A DNA stretch of 64,000 bases from an uncultured Oscillospiraceae bacterium (GCA_934645175.1 CAKUDE010000005.1:1-64000); one strand, 5' to 3'; positions 10,173 to 18,773 are shown, numbered from the stretch's first letter. The notes: generated from the sequence alone by a model not told the origin. Program-made: numbers and translations.

Positions 10173-10652
10173 ATGACAAAGTTACGAATCAAAAGAACCG
10201 TCGGACACATTCTGTTCCTGATGATTTTCCTCGCGGCACTCCTGCCGATTCTACTCCGTTTGACCGGCTGCACCGGTTATTCGGTCAAAGACGATGCAAT
10301 GTCCCCCGTGATTTCGAAGGGCTCACTTGTCTATGCATGGACAAAACCGGCCGAGTCTCTGAAGTGCGGTGAGTGGATCGTGTTTCTTTCCGCACCGAGC
10401 ACCGTATCCGTCGGACAGATCGAGCAAGCATTTGCACCGGATGCGGAGCATTTCATAGTAAAATGCCGCATGGAGCAGAACCGTAGCGCCGTTATCCACA
10501 AAAACAATATTCTCGGTTGCATACGTCTCACCATCCCCTATCTCGGCGCACTGAACGACCGGCTGGACGAGGGCAGCAACCGAATGATCCTGCTTGCGGC
10601 AAGCTTCGTTGCACTGCTGCTATTTTATCTGGCCGCACTCTTTAGAAAGTAG
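10173..10652 (+). CDS. Signal-peptidase-I-like membrane protein without the catalytic serine
   Basis: A 159-residue protein with an N-terminal membrane helix (about 10-30), a short extracytoplasmic domain and a C-terminal membrane helix (about 135-155), the layout of SipW-type signal peptidases. The box-B region reads DDAMSPVISKGSLVYA: the serine before Met-x-Pro is replaced by alanine, and no histidine equivalent to the THRI motif is found. Two genuine SipW-type peptidases in this window (50474, 52913) keep GSMSG and VTHRI. It is therefore predicted to be inactive, or to have another role. AGGG lies before the ATG. Confidence 0.62.
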   Translation: MTKLRIKRTVGHILFLMIFLAALLPILLRLTGCTGYSVKDDAMSPVISKGSLVYAWTKPAESLKCGEWIVFLSAPSTVSVGQIEQAFAPDAEHFIVKCRMEQNRSAVIHKNNILGCIRLTIPYLGALNDRLDEGSNRMILLAASFVALLLFYLAALFRK

Positions 10653-10663
10653 GGCTTACTTCC

Positions 10664-10692
10664 TTGACAGGCTCTATTTTTTATGCTATACT
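10664..10692 (+). promoter_or_regulatory. Consensus promoter of the small lipoprotein gene
   Basis: TTGACA (10664-10669), 17-base spacer, TATACT (10687-10692). Confidence 0.85.
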
Positions 10693-10744
10693 GCAAATGT
10701 CAATTCATTTGAATACTGTATACAGAAAGGATGGTGTACTCCCA

Positions 10745-11239
10745 ATGCGTACAAAAATCCGCAGAGCAACCATAGCTTCCCTGCTTCTAGTCACGTCCAT
10801 CCTCCTCAGTCTGTTCACCGCCGGGTGCTCCCCTGCCGACGCTCCGACGCCGGCTTCCACCGAAACACCTTCCACAGAGAATAGCGAACCGCTTTCCGCG
10901 GAGCTTTCCATACTGAAAGATCGATATCCGGCGTACTTTGAGATGAACACGGAGCACGGTTTGATCGTGTATATCTGGGAAATGGCACAGGGATCGTATT
11001 CCTGCATTCTTGTTGCGGGAGATAAAGCTCTGTCGAGTGGTATGCTGATGACCACGGACGTCCCTTCAATCCAGTTGGCCGATATGCAGGCAATTGTTTC
11101 CTATTATCTCTCCCGGCTTTCACGCGATGAAATCCGAATCACCCCGACCTGGCATGTGCTTTCCAGTTATATTTACAACATCGATGAAGCCTACATACAG
11201 CGGATTGAGAAACTGTTCTGGGAAGGGGTAACCGAATAA
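10745..11239 (+). CDS. Small lipoprotein, function unknown
   Basis: A 164-residue protein beginning MRTKIRRATIASLLL, with a basic start, hydrophobic core and lipobox FTAGC near residue 25. A Ser/Thr/Pro-rich linker (PADAPTPASTETPSTE) separates the lipid anchor from a roughly 120-residue folded domain with no motif I recognise. The frame opens upstream at 10664, but that part covers the promoter. The ATG at 10745 is 13 bases after AAAGGA, a long spacing. Expected on the outer face of the membrane. Confidence 0.72.
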   Translation: MRTKIRRATIASLLLVTSILLSLFTAGCSPADAPTPASTETPSTENSEPLSAELSILKDRYPAYFEMNTEHGLIVYIWEMAQGSYSCILVAGDKALSSGMLMTTDVPSIQLADMQAIVSYYLSRLSRDEIRITPTWHVLSSYIYNIDEAYIQRIEKLFWEGVTE

Positions 11240-11240
11240 C

Positions 11241-11279
11241 AACGACCTGCGCCGCAGAGCTTCTGCGGCGCAGGTCGTT
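11241..11279. terminator. Bidirectional terminator
   Basis: 18-base perfect arms (11241-11258 and 11262-11279) around a 3-base loop, shared by the lipoprotein gene and the DHHW gene that converges on it. Confidence 0.88.
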
Positions 11280-11282
11280 TCT

Positions 11283-12710
11283 TCAGTCGGCATTGACAAG
11301 ACGTTTGAGCCATGTGGTGTAGTTTTCGGAATTGAGCATAAAGGTGTAATCCAGGATAATGCAGTCGTTCACGCCCTGTTCCTTGGCAAAGGCAACCAGA
11401 TCAAGATCCGGTTTACCGTTGCGGTTAAACTCGCGGGGATCGACCAGAATGATCTTGCTGTAATGGCTCGTGAGCCACGGCATGAAGGCATTTCCGTAGG
11501 ATTCCTTGATCAGCATACAAACAGGCCCCTCCACATCGGTCCTTACAATAACGATGGGATGATCTCCGCCGGCATAGGTCAGATACTTATTGCTGACAGA
11601 GTCGGAAATATAGCTGATAACGCCGATAACATACTCCGGCGAGAGCGTTGCATCCTCGTAATAACGCGCCTTTGCCTCAACAATCGGGCGGTAGAAATAC
11701 AGCGTGTCCGGATTATTTTTTAAGACCTCAACCTGCGGGTAATTGGCAAGGAAGGTGCACATGGAGCCTTTGAAATTGTCATATTGCCCTTTTTCAAAAA
11801 GGCTGATGTCCTTGACCTCAAAACCCGCCGCCTTGCAAAAAGCCGTATAGGCGTAATAGGAACCGAGCTGTGTCCAGTGGTGGTCCGTTCTGAAGTAGAT
11901 ATACTCGTCCGTGTGCGGCGCAATGGCAGAATAAGCATCGACCGCGGTCACATTGCTTGCAAGCTTGGAGTAGCAGTAGTCGATCATATCGGGCTGGTAG
12001 CAGCTTCCGGTTCGATATGCCTCGGGTGCGTAGAACGCCGCAGCATTCGGAACGGCAATATTGAACATGCGGACATTGCTGCCGAGAGCGGCAGCAATGG
12101 CGTTGACCGATTCGGCATACTTATCGATCACGGACTTGTTCATGTAAGGAACATCCATCGCCCGGTTACCGACAACGATCGCCGCTCCGAGATCCTGCGC
12201 CTTTTCATCCTCCGGCGGATACTTTGTGTCGGAGTCGTTGATGGTGGGCTTCGTCGGATCGGTCGGCTCTGTCGGTGTTTCCGGATCACTCGGGTTCGAG
12301 GGATCATCCGAAGTCCCGTGCGTCGGCTCGCTCGGTTCGGAGGAGGCGGACGGATCGATCGCATCCGAGGGATTCAACGACGCGCCGCCGTTGGCGCCGT
12401 GATCGCCCATGTCGATAATCAGTGAGGCGTCGCCCTCCTTGGTAAACAGCGATGAATAGTAAAAGCCGTTCAGAGACTTATTGGCCGCCAACAGCATTTC
12501 ACGCCGCGGAAACGTATCCGAAAAATACTTGGAAAAGGCGGTATTGAAGCTGCCGTCAAAAAAGGCCGACAGCGAAAAGCTCGGGCGAGCCGCCAGCTCC
12601 CGTTTTTCCGTTTCGGAGTACGTCGGATCCTTGTCAAACAGAGCGACGGCTCCGACGAGAAGCATCAGGCAGAGCATAACTGCCGACAAAACAGAATACA
12701 GTCGTTTCAT
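11283..12710 (-). CDS. DHHW-motif protein, AlgJ/AlgX-like acetylation partner
   Basis: A 475-residue protein with an N-terminal membrane anchor (about 5-24). A low-complexity Ser/Pro/Thr/Asp linker lies near residues 115-160, followed by an extracytoplasmic SGNH-like domain with the name-giving TDHHW motif at about D276-W279 and later KESYGNAFMPWL. The family acts with MBOAT proteins to acetylate extracellular polymers, and the MBOAT gene is 18 bases upstream. ATG 12710 has GGAGG 5 bases before it, better than the GTG at 12722. The polymer acetylated here is unknown. Confidence 0.85.
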   Translation of the reverse strand: MKRLYSVLSAVMLCLMLLVGAVALFDKDPTYSETEKRELAARPSFSLSAFFDGSFNTAFSKYFSDTFPRREMLLAANKSLNGFYYSSLFTKEGDASLIIDMGDHGANGGASLNPSDAIDPSASSEPSEPTHGTSDDPSNPSDPETPTEPTDPTKPTINDSDTKYPPEDEKAQDLGAAIVVGNRAMDVPYMNKSVIDKYAESVNAIAAALGSNVRMFNIAVPNAAAFYAPEAYRTGSCYQPDMIDYCYSKLASNVTAVDAYSAIAPHTDEYIYFRTDHHWTQLGSYYAYTAFCKAAGFEVKDISLFEKGQYDNFKGSMCTFLANYPQVEVLKNNPDTLYFYRPIVEAKARYYEDATLSPEYVIGVISYISDSVSNKYLTYAGGDHPIVIVRTDVEGPVCMLIKESYGNAFMPWLTSHYSKIILVDPREFNRNGKPDLDLVAFAKEQGVNDCIILDYTFMLNSENYTTWLKRLVNAD

Positions 12711-12728
12711 TCGTACCTCCACAAAAAA

Positions 12729-14141
12729 TCAGAAGTTTGCATAGATGGAGTTGCTTGTCCCAAGGCCGACAATGGAAACCGTAGAGAAATACAGCAGCAC
12801 CAATGCGAAAATCATAAGACTGGCCGCATAAAACGCACGCTTCGGCGTAACGGATAGGCTGCGGCCGCGCTGCCGCTCGGCAAAAAGACTGCTCCAGATC
12901 ATTGCGATCCAACGCGGCAGCACCGTGCAGCCGAGAATACACAGGACGACCAGCGGGATGGCGCCGCGCAGCTTTGTCCACACGGCGGCGCTCCAGAACG
13001 CATCCGGCGCAAACATTGCACGAAGCGCGGACATAGCGCCCGCCGCATCGGTGTATGCAAGGAACACCCAACCGATCACAATCGCAATCAGCGTCAGGAG
13101 ATTGCGCACAAAATACGGCAGCTTTTCCAGCACCGGCCAGAGAAGCTTCTCAAGCGCCAGCAGTACAAAGAAAAACAGCCCCCAGAGCACAAAGTTCCAG
13201 CTTGCTCCGTGCCATAGGCCGGTCAGGAGCCACACCACCAGCAGATTCAGAATCTGCCGTACCTTCCCCTTGCGGTTTCCGCCGAGTGGGATGTAAACAT
13301 AGTCCTTAAAAAAGCTGCCGAGGCTCATATGCCAGCGCCGCCACAGTTCGCTGACGGACGCAGAGGCAAAGGGCAGATCAAAATTCTCCGGATAGCGGAA
13401 GCCGAACACCCGCCCGAGTCCAATGGCCATATCCGCATAGCCGGAAAAATCATAGTAGAGCTGAAACACAAACAGGATCGCGACCGCCCACGCCGCCAGA
13501 CCGGTATTCGCCGGTGAAAGCTCTTTGATCAGCCGCGCAACATAATCGGCAATCAGCACCTTTTTCCCCAGCCCGACACAGAACCGTACCAGTCCCCGGA
13601 AAATTGCCTGTGGACTGGTCTTTCGGCTGTCAAGCTGGCTTTCAATGTCCGCATAACGGACAATCGGCCCCATCGGGATCTTGGGGAACATGGAGATCAG
13701 AAGCAGCACCTTCCAGTAAGACGATGCAGGAGCCGTTTTGTTCCGGTAAATATCGATCTGATATGCAAGAAGCTGGAACGTGTAATAGGAAATGCCGAGC
13801 GGCAGTGCGAGCTTAAGCACGCCCGCCCCATCGTCTCCGGTCCATCCGAAGATTCCGAGCAGGAAATTGGTATATTTGAAAAAGATCAGGACGAGCAGAT
13901 TGAACAGTATCGGCAAAAAAAGGGTCTTTTTTTGTCCGGGGACAATCCTGCACGCCAGATATTGATTGATAAAGGCGGAGATCAGCAGCAGCGGAAGATA
14001 CTTCGGCTGGCCGAGCGCATAAAAAAGCAGGCTCGCAATAAGCAGCACCGCGTTTTTTGCTTTCACCGAAGGAATCAACAGGTAAGCAGCCAGGCATAAC
14101 GGCAAAAACAAAAAGAGAAAGAAAAGACTCGTAAATTGCAT
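12729..14141 (-). CDS. MBOAT-family membrane O-acyltransferase (AlgI/DltB-like)
   Basis: A 470-residue polytopic membrane protein with about 10-12 hydrophobic segments. It has the family motifs YYTFQLLAYQIDIYR, PKIPMGPIVRY, ELWRRWHMSLGSFFKDYVYIPLGGN and the conserved histidine of LWHGASW (H311). It would pass acetyl groups across the membrane to the DHHW partner encoded next. ATG 14141 has GGAGG 8 bases upstream; the frame's earlier start at 14204 lies in the promoter. Confidence 0.92.
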   Translation of the reverse strand: MQFTSLFFLFLFLPLCLAAYLLIPSVKAKNAVLLIASLLFYALGQPKYLPLLLISAFINQYLACRIVPGQKKTLFLPILFNLLVLIFFKYTNFLLGIFGWTGDDGAGVLKLALPLGISYYTFQLLAYQIDIYRNKTAPASSYWKVLLLISMFPKIPMGPIVRYADIESQLDSRKTSPQAIFRGLVRFCVGLGKKVLIADYVARLIKELSPANTGLAAWAVAILFVFQLYYDFSGYADMAIGLGRVFGFRYPENFDLPFASASVSELWRRWHMSLGSFFKDYVYIPLGGNRKGKVRQILNLLVVWLLTGLWHGASWNFVLWGLFFFVLLALEKLLWPVLEKLPYFVRNLLTLIAIVIGWVFLAYTDAAGAMSALRAMFAPDAFWSAAVWTKLRGAIPLVVLCILGCTVLPRWIAMIWSSLFAERQRGRSLSVTPKRAFYAASLMIFALVLLYFSTVSIVGLGTSNSIYANF

Positions 14142-14169
14142 TGAATTCGCCTCCGATCCATTTGACACA

Positions 14170-14198
14170 ACTATAGCAAAAGTGCCGACGGATTTCAA
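14170..14198 (-). promoter_or_regulatory. Promoter of the MBOAT-DHHW operon
   Basis: Minus strand TTGAAA (14198-14193), 17-base spacer, TATAGT (14175-14170). Confidence 0.72.
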
Positions 14199-14220
14199 CC
14201 GCAATTTACATAATCCTTGA

Positions 14221-15615
14221 TTATTTTTTCACGGCCCTCCCGTGTCCCCCAACTCCATTCAAGCCGCCGCGCGTCTCACGCACGCAAACGTTCTGCAGCA
14301 GCAGAAGCGCCGTCAGATTGGGCACGGCAAGAAATGCGTTCAGAATATCCGCCAGCTCCCATGCGGCACTGACGGTAAAAAACGGTCCGACCGCCACCGA
14401 GAGCAGGTATGCCGCGCGATAGAGCCGCACACCCTTCCCGCCGGTCAGGTAGATCAGGCAGCGTTCACCGTAAAAATTCCAGCCGATAATCGTCGCAAAG
14501 GCAAAGAAAGCCAGACAGAGAAACATCAGAAAGGACGAGAGGCTTTCCGGAAGTGGCAGCGCGGCACACCATGCGTAATCGGCAATCTGCGCACCGTCAA
14601 GACCGCTGTTCCATGCGTTGGTTACGACAAGCGTCAGTCCCGTCAACGAGCATATCACCACGGTATCGATAAACGTGCCGGTCATCGTCACAAGCCCCTG
14701 CGCGACGGGATCCGTCCCCGCCGTCGCTGCGGCGATCGGCGATGTACCGAGTCCCGCTTCGTTTGTAAACACGCCGCGTCCGATTCCCATGCGCAGCACC
14801 TGCCGCAAACCGATTCCCGCCGCCGCTCCCAGCGCCGCCTTCGGCGCAAAGGCGCTCTTTACAATCAGCCGCAGCGCCGCCGGAATCTCCGGCAGGTTCC
14901 TCAGCAGGATTGCAAGACAAACGGTGATATACAGAACGGACATAAACGGCACGATGAATTCGCAGGCAGAGCGCACACGTTTGGCGCCGCCAAGCAGCAC
15001 GAGTGCAGACAGAATCGTTACCGCAAGTCCCGTCAGGACGACGCTCCATGAATAGCTTCTCCCAAACACCACCATTGCCGGGCCGTCGCTTCCGAAAAAG
15101 CGCTCCGCTGCCGACGTAATGGAATTGACCTGTGTTACGGTTCCCACGCCCAGAATCCCGACCGCCGAGCCGATTACGGCAAAGCCGACGGCCAGCGGGC
15201 GAAACCGCTTTCCGAGCCCCTGTTCAATATAGCAGAACGGACCGCCGAACCAGCCGTTCGTCGTTTTGCGACGGTATTTCACTGCAAGGAAGCCCTCAGC
15301 ATATTGCGTAGCCATCCCAAAAAACGCCGTCAACACCATCCAAAACAGTGCGCCGGGGCCGCCTGCCGCCATGGCCGTCGCGACGCCGACAATATTTCCT
15401 GTCCCGATGGTTGCGGCAAGTGCGGTACACAGAGCACTGTAAGATGAACATTCCCCTTCCGCCCGGCGGAAGATCAGGCGGAACGCCTGCCCAAGCCGCC
15501 GGAATTGCAAACCGCGAAGACGGACGGTGAACAGCACCCCCACTCCGACAAGCAGAACCATCATGGGCCAGCCCCACACGGCCGCGCCGATTCTTTCAAG
15601 CATCCCCTGCGTCAT
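14221..15615 (-). CDS. Sodium:alanine/glycine symporter (AGCS family)
   Basis: A 464-residue polytopic transporter with about 10-11 membrane segments. Family signatures are visible: LAATIGTGNIVGVATA, the GGPGALFWM loop, GGPFCYIEQGLGKR, and the GIGRGVFTNEAGLGTSPIAAA region. It would import alanine or glycine with sodium. ATG 15615 has GGGAGGG 5-6 bases upstream and is preferred over the ATG at 15633. It stands alone; 78 bases separate it from the MBOAT gene, which is on the same strand with its own promoter. Confidence 0.92.
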   Translation of the reverse strand: MTQGMLERIGAAVWGWPMMVLLVGVGVLFTVRLRGLQFRRLGQAFRLIFRRAEGECSSYSALCTALAATIGTGNIVGVATAMAAGGPGALFWMVLTAFFGMATQYAEGFLAVKYRRKTTNGWFGGPFCYIEQGLGKRFRPLAVGFAVIGSAVGILGVGTVTQVNSITSAAERFFGSDGPAMVVFGRSYSWSVVLTGLAVTILSALVLLGGAKRVRSACEFIVPFMSVLYITVCLAILLRNLPEIPAALRLIVKSAFAPKAALGAAAGIGLRQVLRMGIGRGVFTNEAGLGTSPIAAATAGTDPVAQGLVTMTGTFIDTVVICSLTGLTLVVTNAWNSGLDGAQIADYAWCAALPLPESLSSFLMFLCLAFFAFATIIGWNFYGERCLIYLTGGKGVRLYRAAYLLSVAVGPFFTVSAAWELADILNAFLAVPNLTALLLLQNVCVRETRGGLNGVGGHGRAVKK

Positions 15616-15687
15616 CCAATCCCTCCCGAGCATTCCATATAAGACAGGCTATGCGGACGAACACGGAGTTATGCTCCGTAAAAGGGC

Positions 15688-15735
15688 TTGACATTCCCGT
15701 CGTCGATTTGTATAATATTAAAAATTCTATTTTTA
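15688..15735 (+). promoter_or_regulatory. Perfect-consensus promoter with an overlapping inverted repeat (putative MarR operator)
   Basis: TTGACA (15688-15693), 17-base spacer, TATAAT (15711-15716), all consensus. Just downstream, TAAAAAT (15719-15725) and ATTTTTA (15729-15735) form a perfect inverted repeat across the expected transcript start. It is well placed for autorepression by the MarR protein encoded next. Confidence 0.72.
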
Positions 15736-15759
15736 GATTAAATGAACGGAGGCGTTTTC

Positions 15760-16188
15760 ATGACCGCACTTGAGCTCGTTTCTCTCGGGAAGAAGCTGTC
15801 GAATCATTACCGATCTCTATGTTTGCCGATTTGCAGGCAATACGGCATCAATTCCACCTGCTTCGACATCCTGCTCTTCTGTGCAAACAATCCGGAATAT
15901 AACACGGCCAGGGATCTTTGCGAGCTGCGCGGGCTGCGCAGCGGGATCGCCTCGGTCGGAGTAGAAAGCCTGATTCAGGAGGGATTGCTCAGCCGTTGTG
16001 CGGATACGGAGGACCGCAGAAAGAAGCGTTTGGTTCCTACGGAAAAGGCTGCTCCGATCATCGCAGCCGGGCGAGCAATGCAGGCCGAATTTACGCAGTC
16101 GCTCCGCAGAGGCGTTTCCGATGAGGAAGCCGCCGCATTTACAAGTGTGCTCCGCAAGCTTGAGGAAAACCTGAGTCATCGTTTTTAA
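15760..16188 (+). CDS. MarR-family transcriptional regulator
   Basis: A 142-residue winged-helix regulator. The recognition region (NTARDLCELRGLRSGIASVGVESLIQ) is followed by the wing motif CADTEDRRKKRLVPTEKA, close to the family's DxRDxRxxxLxLT, and by C-terminal dimerisation helices. ATG 15760 has GGAGG 7 bases upstream; the in-frame ATG at 15742 has none. It is followed after 11 bases by a TauE/SafE exporter, which it probably controls together with itself. Confidence 0.9.
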   Translation: MTALELVSLGKKLSNHYRSLCLPICRQYGINSTCFDILLFCANNPEYNTARDLCELRGLRSGIASVGVESLIQEGLLSRCADTEDRRKKRLVPTEKAAPIIAAGRAMQAEFTQSLRRGVSDEEAAAFTSVLRKLEENLSHRF

Positions 16189-16199
16189 GGAGGATATCC

Positions 16200-16967
16200 A
16201 TGTATCAAATTCTGATTTGTATTCTCGCCGGGTTGGGCGCAGGGCTTGGGACCGGCTTTGCCGGTATGAGTGCGGCCGCCGTGATCAGCCCGATGCTTGT
16301 TACGTTTCTCAAAATGGATCCGTATCTTGCCGTCGGTGTTGCGCTGGCGAGCGACGTTCTGGCCAGTGCCGTTTCGGCCGTTACCTACGGACGAAACAAG
16401 AATCTGGATATTCGGAACGGACTCGTTATGATGGTGTTCGTCCTCTGCTTTACGGCTGTCGGGAGCTATTTGGCAAGCATCGTTCCGAAAACAACCATGG
16501 GCAGCTTTTCCGTATTTATGACGCTTTTACTCGGCATCAAGTTTATCGTAAAGCCGGTCGTTGCGCCGAAAAAGCGACTGACTCAGGCAACGGCAAAGCA
16601 AAAGGCCGTCCGCTCCTCCGTCTGCGGCGCACTGGTCGGTCTGGTTTGCGGCTTTGTCGGTGCAGGCGGAGGAATGATGATGCTCCTCGTCCTGACGTCC
16701 GTACTGGGCTACGAGCTGAAAACCGCCGTCGGTACAAGTGTTTTTATCATGAGCGCAACGGCGCTTACCGGAGCGGTCAGTCACTTTGCTATCGGTGGTG
16801 TTCCCGATTGGCTCACACTTCTTGTCTGCGTAGTCAGCACACTTGTCTTTGCCCAAATCGCGGCGCTGATTGCAAACCGGGTGCAGCCGAAAACGCTGAA
16901 TCGCATTACCGGAATCATCCTCGTTCTCCTTGGCGCCGTAGTTCTTTCCGTCAATTATTTTGCATAA
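16200..16967 (+). CDS. TauE/SafE-family membrane transporter
   Basis: A 255-residue membrane protein with about eight hydrophobic segments and two halves related by internal repeat. The second half carries the diagnostic GFVGAGGGMMMLLVL followed by YELKTAVGTSVFIM. Members export sulfite, sulfoacetate and related anions or move other small anions; the substrate here cannot be told. GGAGG lies 6-8 bases before the ATG. It is in an operon with the MarR regulator. Confidence 0.88.
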   Translation: MYQILICILAGLGAGLGTGFAGMSAAAVISPMLVTFLKMDPYLAVGVALASDVLASAVSAVTYGRNKNLDIRNGLVMMVFVLCFTAVGSYLASIVPKTTMGSFSVFMTLLLGIKFIVKPVVAPKKRLTQATAKQKAVRSSVCGALVGLVCGFVGAGGGMMMLLVLTSVLGYELKTAVGTSVFIMSATALTGAVSHFAIGGVPDWLTLLVCVVSTLVFAQIAALIANRVQPKTLNRITGIILVLLGAVVLSVNYFA

Positions 16968-16971
16968 GCAA

Positions 16972-17001
16972 GAGCGCCCCTCGCATCTGCGAAGGGCGCT
17001 C
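16972..17001. terminator. Hairpin between convergent tauE-like and copZ-like genes
   Basis: GAGCGCCC and GGGCGCTC arms with an inner CTCGCA/TGCGA stem. It lacks a clear T-run on either strand, so it may end transcription weakly or only protect the 3' end. Confidence 0.5.
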
Positions 17002-17021
17002 CTACACTATATTAGTTATTC

Positions 17022-17240
17022 TTACAGCTCGATCTCGCAGTCGGGCTCAACCTTCTTGCAGGCCTTCAGAACGTTTTTCATGACGGCGGCAGCATCGGCG
17101 CCATCGGCAAACTCAACGATCATCTTCTGCGCCATGAAATTCACGGTCGCAGCGGCGACACCCTCGGTCTTGCGGGTTGCCTCCTCCATCAGGTTCGCGC
17201 AGTTGGCGCAGTCAACTTCGATTTTATATGTTTTTTTCAT
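17022..17240 (-). CDS. Heavy-metal-associated domain protein, CopZ-like chaperone
   Basis: A 72-residue ferredoxin-like HMA domain: KIEVDCANCANLMEEA carries the metal-binding CxxC (CANC), followed by the conserved second half ATVNFMAQKMIVEF. Such proteins carry Cu(I), Zn or Cd to transporters. The usual Met before the first Cys is replaced (VDCANC rather than GMxCxxC), which is more often seen in Zn/Cd-type HMA domains, so the metal is uncertain. ATG 17240 has AAGGAG 9 bases upstream. It is divergent from an ArsR repressor. Confidence 0.85.
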   Translation of the reverse strand: MKKTYKIEVDCANCANLMEEATRKTEGVAAATVNFMAQKMIVEFADGADAAAVMKNVLKACKKVEPDCEIEL

Positions 17241-17270
17241 TTTCAAACACTCCTTTTCAAATTTTAACGT

Positions 17271-17328
17271 TTAAGCACTTGTTTAATTTTTATGTCCGTA
17301 GTATAATCTTCCCATCCGAAAAAAGCAA
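17271..17328. promoter_or_regulatory. Overlapping divergent promoters with a putative ArsR operator
   Basis: Plus strand: TTGTTT (17279-17284), 17 bases, TATAAT (17302-17307), for the ArsR gene. Minus strand: TTGCTT (17328-17323), 17 bases, TATACT (17305-17300), for the CopZ-like gene. The two -10 boxes overlap. The imperfect palindrome TTAAGCACTTGTTTAA (17271-17286; pattern TTAAnCAnnTGnTTAA) covers the -35 of the plus promoter and lies just past the start of the minus transcript, so one repressor dimer could block both. Confidence 0.65.
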
Positions 17329-17399
17329 GTCCAACGGGCGTTTGTCTGCCGTTTGGGGCAAAAGCTCTGCCAAAAGGAGCAAAAGGAGACTGATAATTT

Positions 17400-17762
17400 A
17401 TGACCGAGCTTCCGCACCGTCATTCCGACGCAGGAAACACTGACAAGATTCTGGAAAAGCTCTCGCAAATTGAGGATTTTCAGACCGTATCCTTACTGTT
17501 CAAGCAGCTCTGCGACCCCACACGACTCCGCATTTTCTGGCTGCTCTGCCACTGCGAGCAGTGCGTCGTAAACATTGCCGCGCTCATGGATATGACCGCT
17601 CCGGCAGTATCGCACCACCTACGCGCGCTGCGCGGCTCCGGTCTGATTTCCGGCCGCCGGGACGGTAAGGAGGTCTACTATCGCGCAACGGACAACCTGC
17701 AGGCCGTGACACTGCACCATATGCTGGAACGGATCATGGACATCGCCTGTCCGGAATCCTGA
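17400..17762 (+). CDS. ArsR/SmtB-family metal-responsive repressor
   Basis: A 120-residue winged-helix repressor: LCDPTRLRIFWLLCHCEQCVVNIAALM, then the recognition helix TAPAVSHHLRALRGSGLISGRRDGKEVYY. It has the CxCxxC cluster (CHCEQC) at the start of the DNA-binding helix region, where ArsR/CadC-type sensors bind As, Cd or Pb. A poor histidine-rich N-terminus (HRHSD) may add ligands. It most likely represses itself and the divergent CopZ-like gene, with release by a thiophilic metal. The AraC gene follows after 15 bases. Confidence 0.9.
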   Translation: MTELPHRHSDAGNTDKILEKLSQIEDFQTVSLLFKQLCDPTRLRIFWLLCHCEQCVVNIAALMDMTAPAVSHHLRALRGSGLISGRRDGKEVYYRATDNLQAVTLHHMLERIMDIACPES

Positions 17763-17777
17763 TCGGGAGGTGATTCG

Positions 17778-18713
17778 ATGCAGCAACATCACACATTTCT
17801 CCCGGAAACCGTTGCGTTGTTTCCCGGCATTGAGCTATCTTACTATACATTCTTCGGGGAGCGCTTGCACATCCCGCATGAAATGTCGGACAATACGCTC
17901 CACATTGTCTATTGCCGGCAGGGCCGCATCGGCCGCGTAGCCGCAAACGGACACAGCGTCTGCCTCGGCGCGGGTGATTTTTCGATCTTCACCGCCGCGG
18001 CCTGCGCGGATGATACCGTTTTTCTCCCGAACGGAAGCTGCGAGGGGCTGTCATTGTCGGTTCGGCTTGACATCCTGACGCAGCAGCCGCCCGAGCTTTT
18101 AGCCGATACCGGAATTGACGGCTCGTTCCTGCAAAAGAAGTTCTGTATGGACAAACGACTGACGTCCATCGCGGCTTGCGCCCAATCCAATGCCGTTTTT
18201 GAGCATTTCTACCTCGGCCCGGACAACCTCCGCCCAGCCTACCGGCGCATTGGCGCGCTGGAGACATTGCTGTATCTGAGTTGTGTCGACCCCTCACAGG
18301 AGGAACACCTGACACAGCTCCGGCCGGAGCAGGTGGATATTGCGCGCCGCATCCACAGACGTCTGACGGAAAATCTCGCAGAGCGTATCACCATTGAAGA
18401 ATTATCCAGAGAATTTTTGATGAATCCGACAACGCTAAAGGAAATTTTCAAATCCGTCTACGGTAACTCCGTTGCGGCGCACATCCGCGAGCATCGGCTC
18501 AACCACGCGGCGCAGCTTCTGAAAAGCTCAAGCCTGTCGCTTGCGGAGATTGCCGCAAGCGTCGGCTACACCAGCCAGAGCAAATTCTCCGCTGCCTTCA
18601 AGGAGCAGTTTCACGTCCTTCCGAAGGAATACAAGAAAGGAGCCTGGCAGCCGACCAACCTCTGCCCGGACGAGGGCTGTCGGTTACAGGCGGAGGCATC
18701 CGGAAACGATTAG
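17778..18713 (+). CDS. AraC-family transcriptional regulator
   Basis: A 311-residue regulator. The N-terminal half (about 1-190) is an unrecognised cupin-like sensor region. The C-terminal 100 residues form the double helix-turn-helix: TIEELSREFLMNPTTLKEIF for the first, then VAAHIREHRLNHAAQLLKSS and LAEIAASVGYTSQSKFSAAFKE for the second with its AraC signature. GGAGG lies 8 bases upstream. It is co-transcribed with the ArsR gene, so a link to metal stress is possible. Targets are not evident. Confidence 0.9.
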   Translation: MQQHHTFLPETVALFPGIELSYYTFFGERLHIPHEMSDNTLHIVYCRQGRIGRVAANGHSVCLGAGDFSIFTAAACADDTVFLPNGSCEGLSLSVRLDILTQQPPELLADTGIDGSFLQKKFCMDKRLTSIAACAQSNAVFEHFYLGPDNLRPAYRRIGALETLLYLSCVDPSQEEHLTQLRPEQVDIARRIHRRLTENLAERITIEELSREFLMNPTTLKEIFKSVYGNSVAAHIREHRLNHAAQLLKSSSLSLAEIAASVGYTSQSKFSAAFKEQFHVLPKEYKKGAWQPTNLCPDEGCRLQAEASGND

Positions 18714-18718
18714 AAAAG

Positions 18719-18760
18719 CGTCGGTACGACCGTTTATCTGCGGTCGTACCGACGTTTTTT
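18719..18760 (+). terminator. Terminator of the ArsR-AraC operon
   Basis: Perfect 14-base arms CGTCGGTACGACCG (18719-18732) and CGGTCGTACCGACG (18741-18754) followed by six T. Confidence 0.92.
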
Positions 18761-18773
18761 CGGAAGGTGTCCT

